Of a stretch of DNA of 5,893 nucleotides, positions 4,545 to 5,893 are shown piece by piece (the first letter of the stretch is position 1; every line of letters starts with the position of its first letter). This DNA comes from Armatimonadota bacterium (lineage in GTDB: Bacteria > Armatimonadota > Zipacnadia > Zipacnadales > VGFC01): NCBI GenBank assembly GCA_016869015.1, contig VGFB01000273.1, positions 1-5,893 on the forward strand. The letters run 5' to 3'. The notes beneath the pieces are model-generated. The model did no database searches and was not told the origin of the DNA. It saw only the letters and a program-made list of their open reading frames with translations. Both the position numbers and the translations under genes were made by a program.

Positions 4545-5725
4545 CGCGGGGGTCCGGCGGAGGCCTCGATGGCCTGGAGCAGCTCCCGCGCGCAGAACTG
4601 CTGCCCGCGCCTGCGCCCGGTGATCTCCTCCAGGAAGCCCAGGTCCTGGAGTTGATGGATTGCCCTCTGTGCGGTCTGGAAGTGGAGACCCAACTGCTGT
4701 GCAGTCCGCTTTGCGGTCGTGTATGGGTTCTCGAAGAGCCGGTCCAGCAGCGCGAAGACGTACGCCGGCGCTCCGACCGCCTGCAGCTTGCGCTGACCCT
4801 CGTTCCGCAGCTCCACGATCGCCTTCGCCGCTCTGTCCGCAGTCAGGGACTGCTCTTCGACCGCTTGCAGGAAGAAGGCGACCCAGCCCGCCCAGTCCCC
4901 TTGCCGGCTGATGCCCAGCAGGCAGTCGTAGTACTCCTCACGGTTCCGCTCGAAGTGGGCGCTTAGCAGGAGCACCGGGTGCTGAATGAGCCCCCGCGCC
5001 ATCAGGAACAAGCTCATCAAGAGGCGGCCGATGCGGCCGTTCCCATCGAGGAAGGGGTGGATCATCTCGAACTGCGCGTGGAGCAGGGCGCACTGAACCA
5101 AGGCTGGCGCGTCAGCCTCCGGCGCACCCGCAATGCAGCCACGCACGTAAGCCTCCCACGCCTGCATGAGGGGCCCAACGCTCTCCCACGGCGGCGGCAC
5201 GTAGCTCGCGTACTCAATGGGCTGCCGGGGCCGGCCCACCCAGACAGTGATCTCTCGGAAGCGTCCAGGCGTCTTGTCGCCCCCTCGCACGTCGGCCAGC
5301 AACTCACGGTGAAGCTGGCGCACCAGGTTGAGATCCAGGTTGGCGGGCGCCTCGCCAATCCGCCGGGTGCCCAGCTCCATGGCCTTCAGGTAGTTGAGGA
5401 CCTCGCGGGTATCGTCATCGGGCGCCGTGTCCTCGGCAACCTCGGCCCTGAAGAGCTGCTCCGGGGTCGTCTGCGTCCCCTCGATTCGCGAACTGAACAC
5501 GGCCTCCATGCGCAACAGGGGCTCGACGAGAAGTTCCGGGTTCGGCACCAGAGCGGCTGTACTGCTGACGCGACCCAAGGCCCAGTCTGCCCGGGACAGA
5601 CGCGATACGAGTCTGGGCGAGTAGTCCAGTGCCGGAGGCAGATCGTGGGGCACGAAGGCCTCCGCTGCGTCGTACGGGCGAGGCAGCCGCACATTGCGAC
5701 CGGAGGGCCTGCGCGTTGGATCCAT
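4541..5725 (-). CDS. fic: Fic family AMP-transferase, class II, with C-terminal winged helix
   Basis: A 394-residue protein from ATG 5725, with GGGGGA seven bases upstream. Fic enzymes transfer AMP (or another phosphate-containing group) from a nucleotide to hydroxyl side chains of target proteins, in the cytoplasm. The catalytic loop HPFLDGNGRIGR at 223-234 is complete: His223 base, Asp227, the GNG anion hole and Arg234. The segment YASYVPPPW (172-180) fits the flap that positions the target, and AHFERNREEYYDCL (256-269) is a usual downstream helix. SSRIEG at 78-83 matches the N-terminal inhibitory motif (S/T)xxxE(G/N), with Glu82 expected to block productive ATP binding; this makes it class II, like Shewanella SoFic. 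Residues about 333-375 (TTAKRTAQQLGLHFQTAQRAIHQL) form a winged helix, suggesting DNA binding or autoregulation. No antitoxin gene is adjacent in this window, as expected when inhibition is built in. The target is unknown. The length matches Fic proteins with this layout. Confidence 0.94.
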   Translation of the reverse strand: MDPTRRPSGRNVRLPRPYDAAEAFVPHDLPPALDYSPRLVSRLSRADWALGRVSSTAALVPNPELLVEPLLRMEAVFSSRIEGTQTTPEQLFRAEVAEDTAPDDDTREVLNYLKAMELGTRRIGEAPANLDLNLVRQLHRELLADVRGGDKTPGRFREITVWVGRPRQPIEYASYVPPPWESVGPLMQAWEAYVRGCIAGAPEADAPALVQCALLHAQFEMIHPFLDGNGRIGRLLMSLFLMARGLIQHPVLLLSAHFERNREEYYDCLLGISRQGDWAGWVAFFLQAVEEQSLTADRAAKAIVELRNEGQRKLQAVGAPAYVFALLDRLFENPYTTAKRTAQQLGLHFQTAQRAIHQLQDLGFLEEITGRRRGQQFCARELLQAIEASAGPPR

Positions 5726-5826
5726 GTCGAGGTCCCCCAGGTGCTGGGCGTTCAGAGCCTACGGCCGCCCGTCCCGGCTAGTGGTCTGTCAGCCGTGATT
5801 CCTGTAGTTGCCGTTTGTCGTCGTGG

Positions 5827-5893
5827 GTCGGCTCACCAGAGCCGACGTCGTCCGGCATTGATCTGAAGGCTCTGTCGGCTCTGGTGAGCCGAC
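5827..5893. repeat. Perfect 20-base inverted repeat, each arm a hairpin
   Basis: GTCGGCTCACCAGAGCCGAC (5827-5846) and its exact reverse complement (5874-5893) are separated by 27 bases. Each arm is itself an eight-pair stem (GTCGGCTC/GAGCCGAC) with a four-base loop, so the unit can fold as two small hairpins or one long one. It lies about 100 bases upstream of the fic start and ends exactly at the window edge, so it may continue. No T-tract follows either arm. The layout resembles a paired REP/BIME-type element or a mobile-element end, but no transposase is present here. Confidence 0.8.

Noticed and set aside
4979..5866. Plus-strand open frame of 295 codons opposite fic
   Set aside because: It is fully explained as antisense of a complete Fic protein with catalytic motif.
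5827..5893. CRISPR array start
   Set aside because: The two 20-base units are inverted rather than direct repeats, there is one spacer-like gap only, and no cas genes are visible.

Overview
The window is GC-rich, tightly packed bacterial DNA. The best taxonomic hint is the pseudopilin-like protein at 2545-3153. Its N-terminal signature (FTLIELLVVIAIIAIL, then FARAREKARQASCLSNVKQLG, then a DYDE segment) and its C-terminal H-x9-DG motif are typical of the DUF1559 / H-X9-DG proteins that are abundant in Armatimonadota and related Planctomycetota-like lineages. I read the source as an Armatimonadota-like or comparable uncultured, GC-rich bacterium. This is inference from one family, not a firm assignment.

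Left part (1-2119, all minus strand): a phage morphogenesis fragment. An SPP1 gp6-like portal gene (preferred start GTG 1885, stop 218) is followed 53 bases later by the first 54 codons of a second gene, probably the capsid scaffold, which runs off the left edge. A 43-codon small ORF lies upstream of the portal. No terminase gene lies upstream of the portal in this window. The stretch is dotted with imperfect palindromic repeats of three sequence types. Two are of type A (29-108 and 1180-1259), two of type B (435-511 and 1497-1580), and one is a larger type C (about 1901-2035). The A and B copies are read in frame inside the portal and scaffold genes. Each encodes a 27-residue module, and both copies of a type are read in the same frame. 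This is the most unusual signal in the window.

Middle part (2189-3843, plus strand): a small membrane-anchored or lipoprotein-like ORF, then a candidate promoter. Next come two probably co-transcribed genes: a prepilin-like DUF1559 protein, and a paralogue with the same downstream domain and H-x9-DG motif. In the paralogue the cleavable prepilin leader is replaced by an ordinary transmembrane anchor and a proline-rich linker.

Right part (4010-5893, minus strand): a short protein with one transmembrane segment and a coiled coil, then a complete Fic-family AMP-transferase with an intact catalytic motif, a class II N-terminal inhibitory motif and a C-terminal winged helix. Upstream of fic, ending exactly at the window edge, is a perfect 20-base inverted repeat, each arm of which is itself a hairpin.

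The gene-free gaps are all under 190 bases. The convergent gap 3844-4009 holds only weak short stems. The gap 4355-4540 holds an AT-rich patch next to the fic stop codon.
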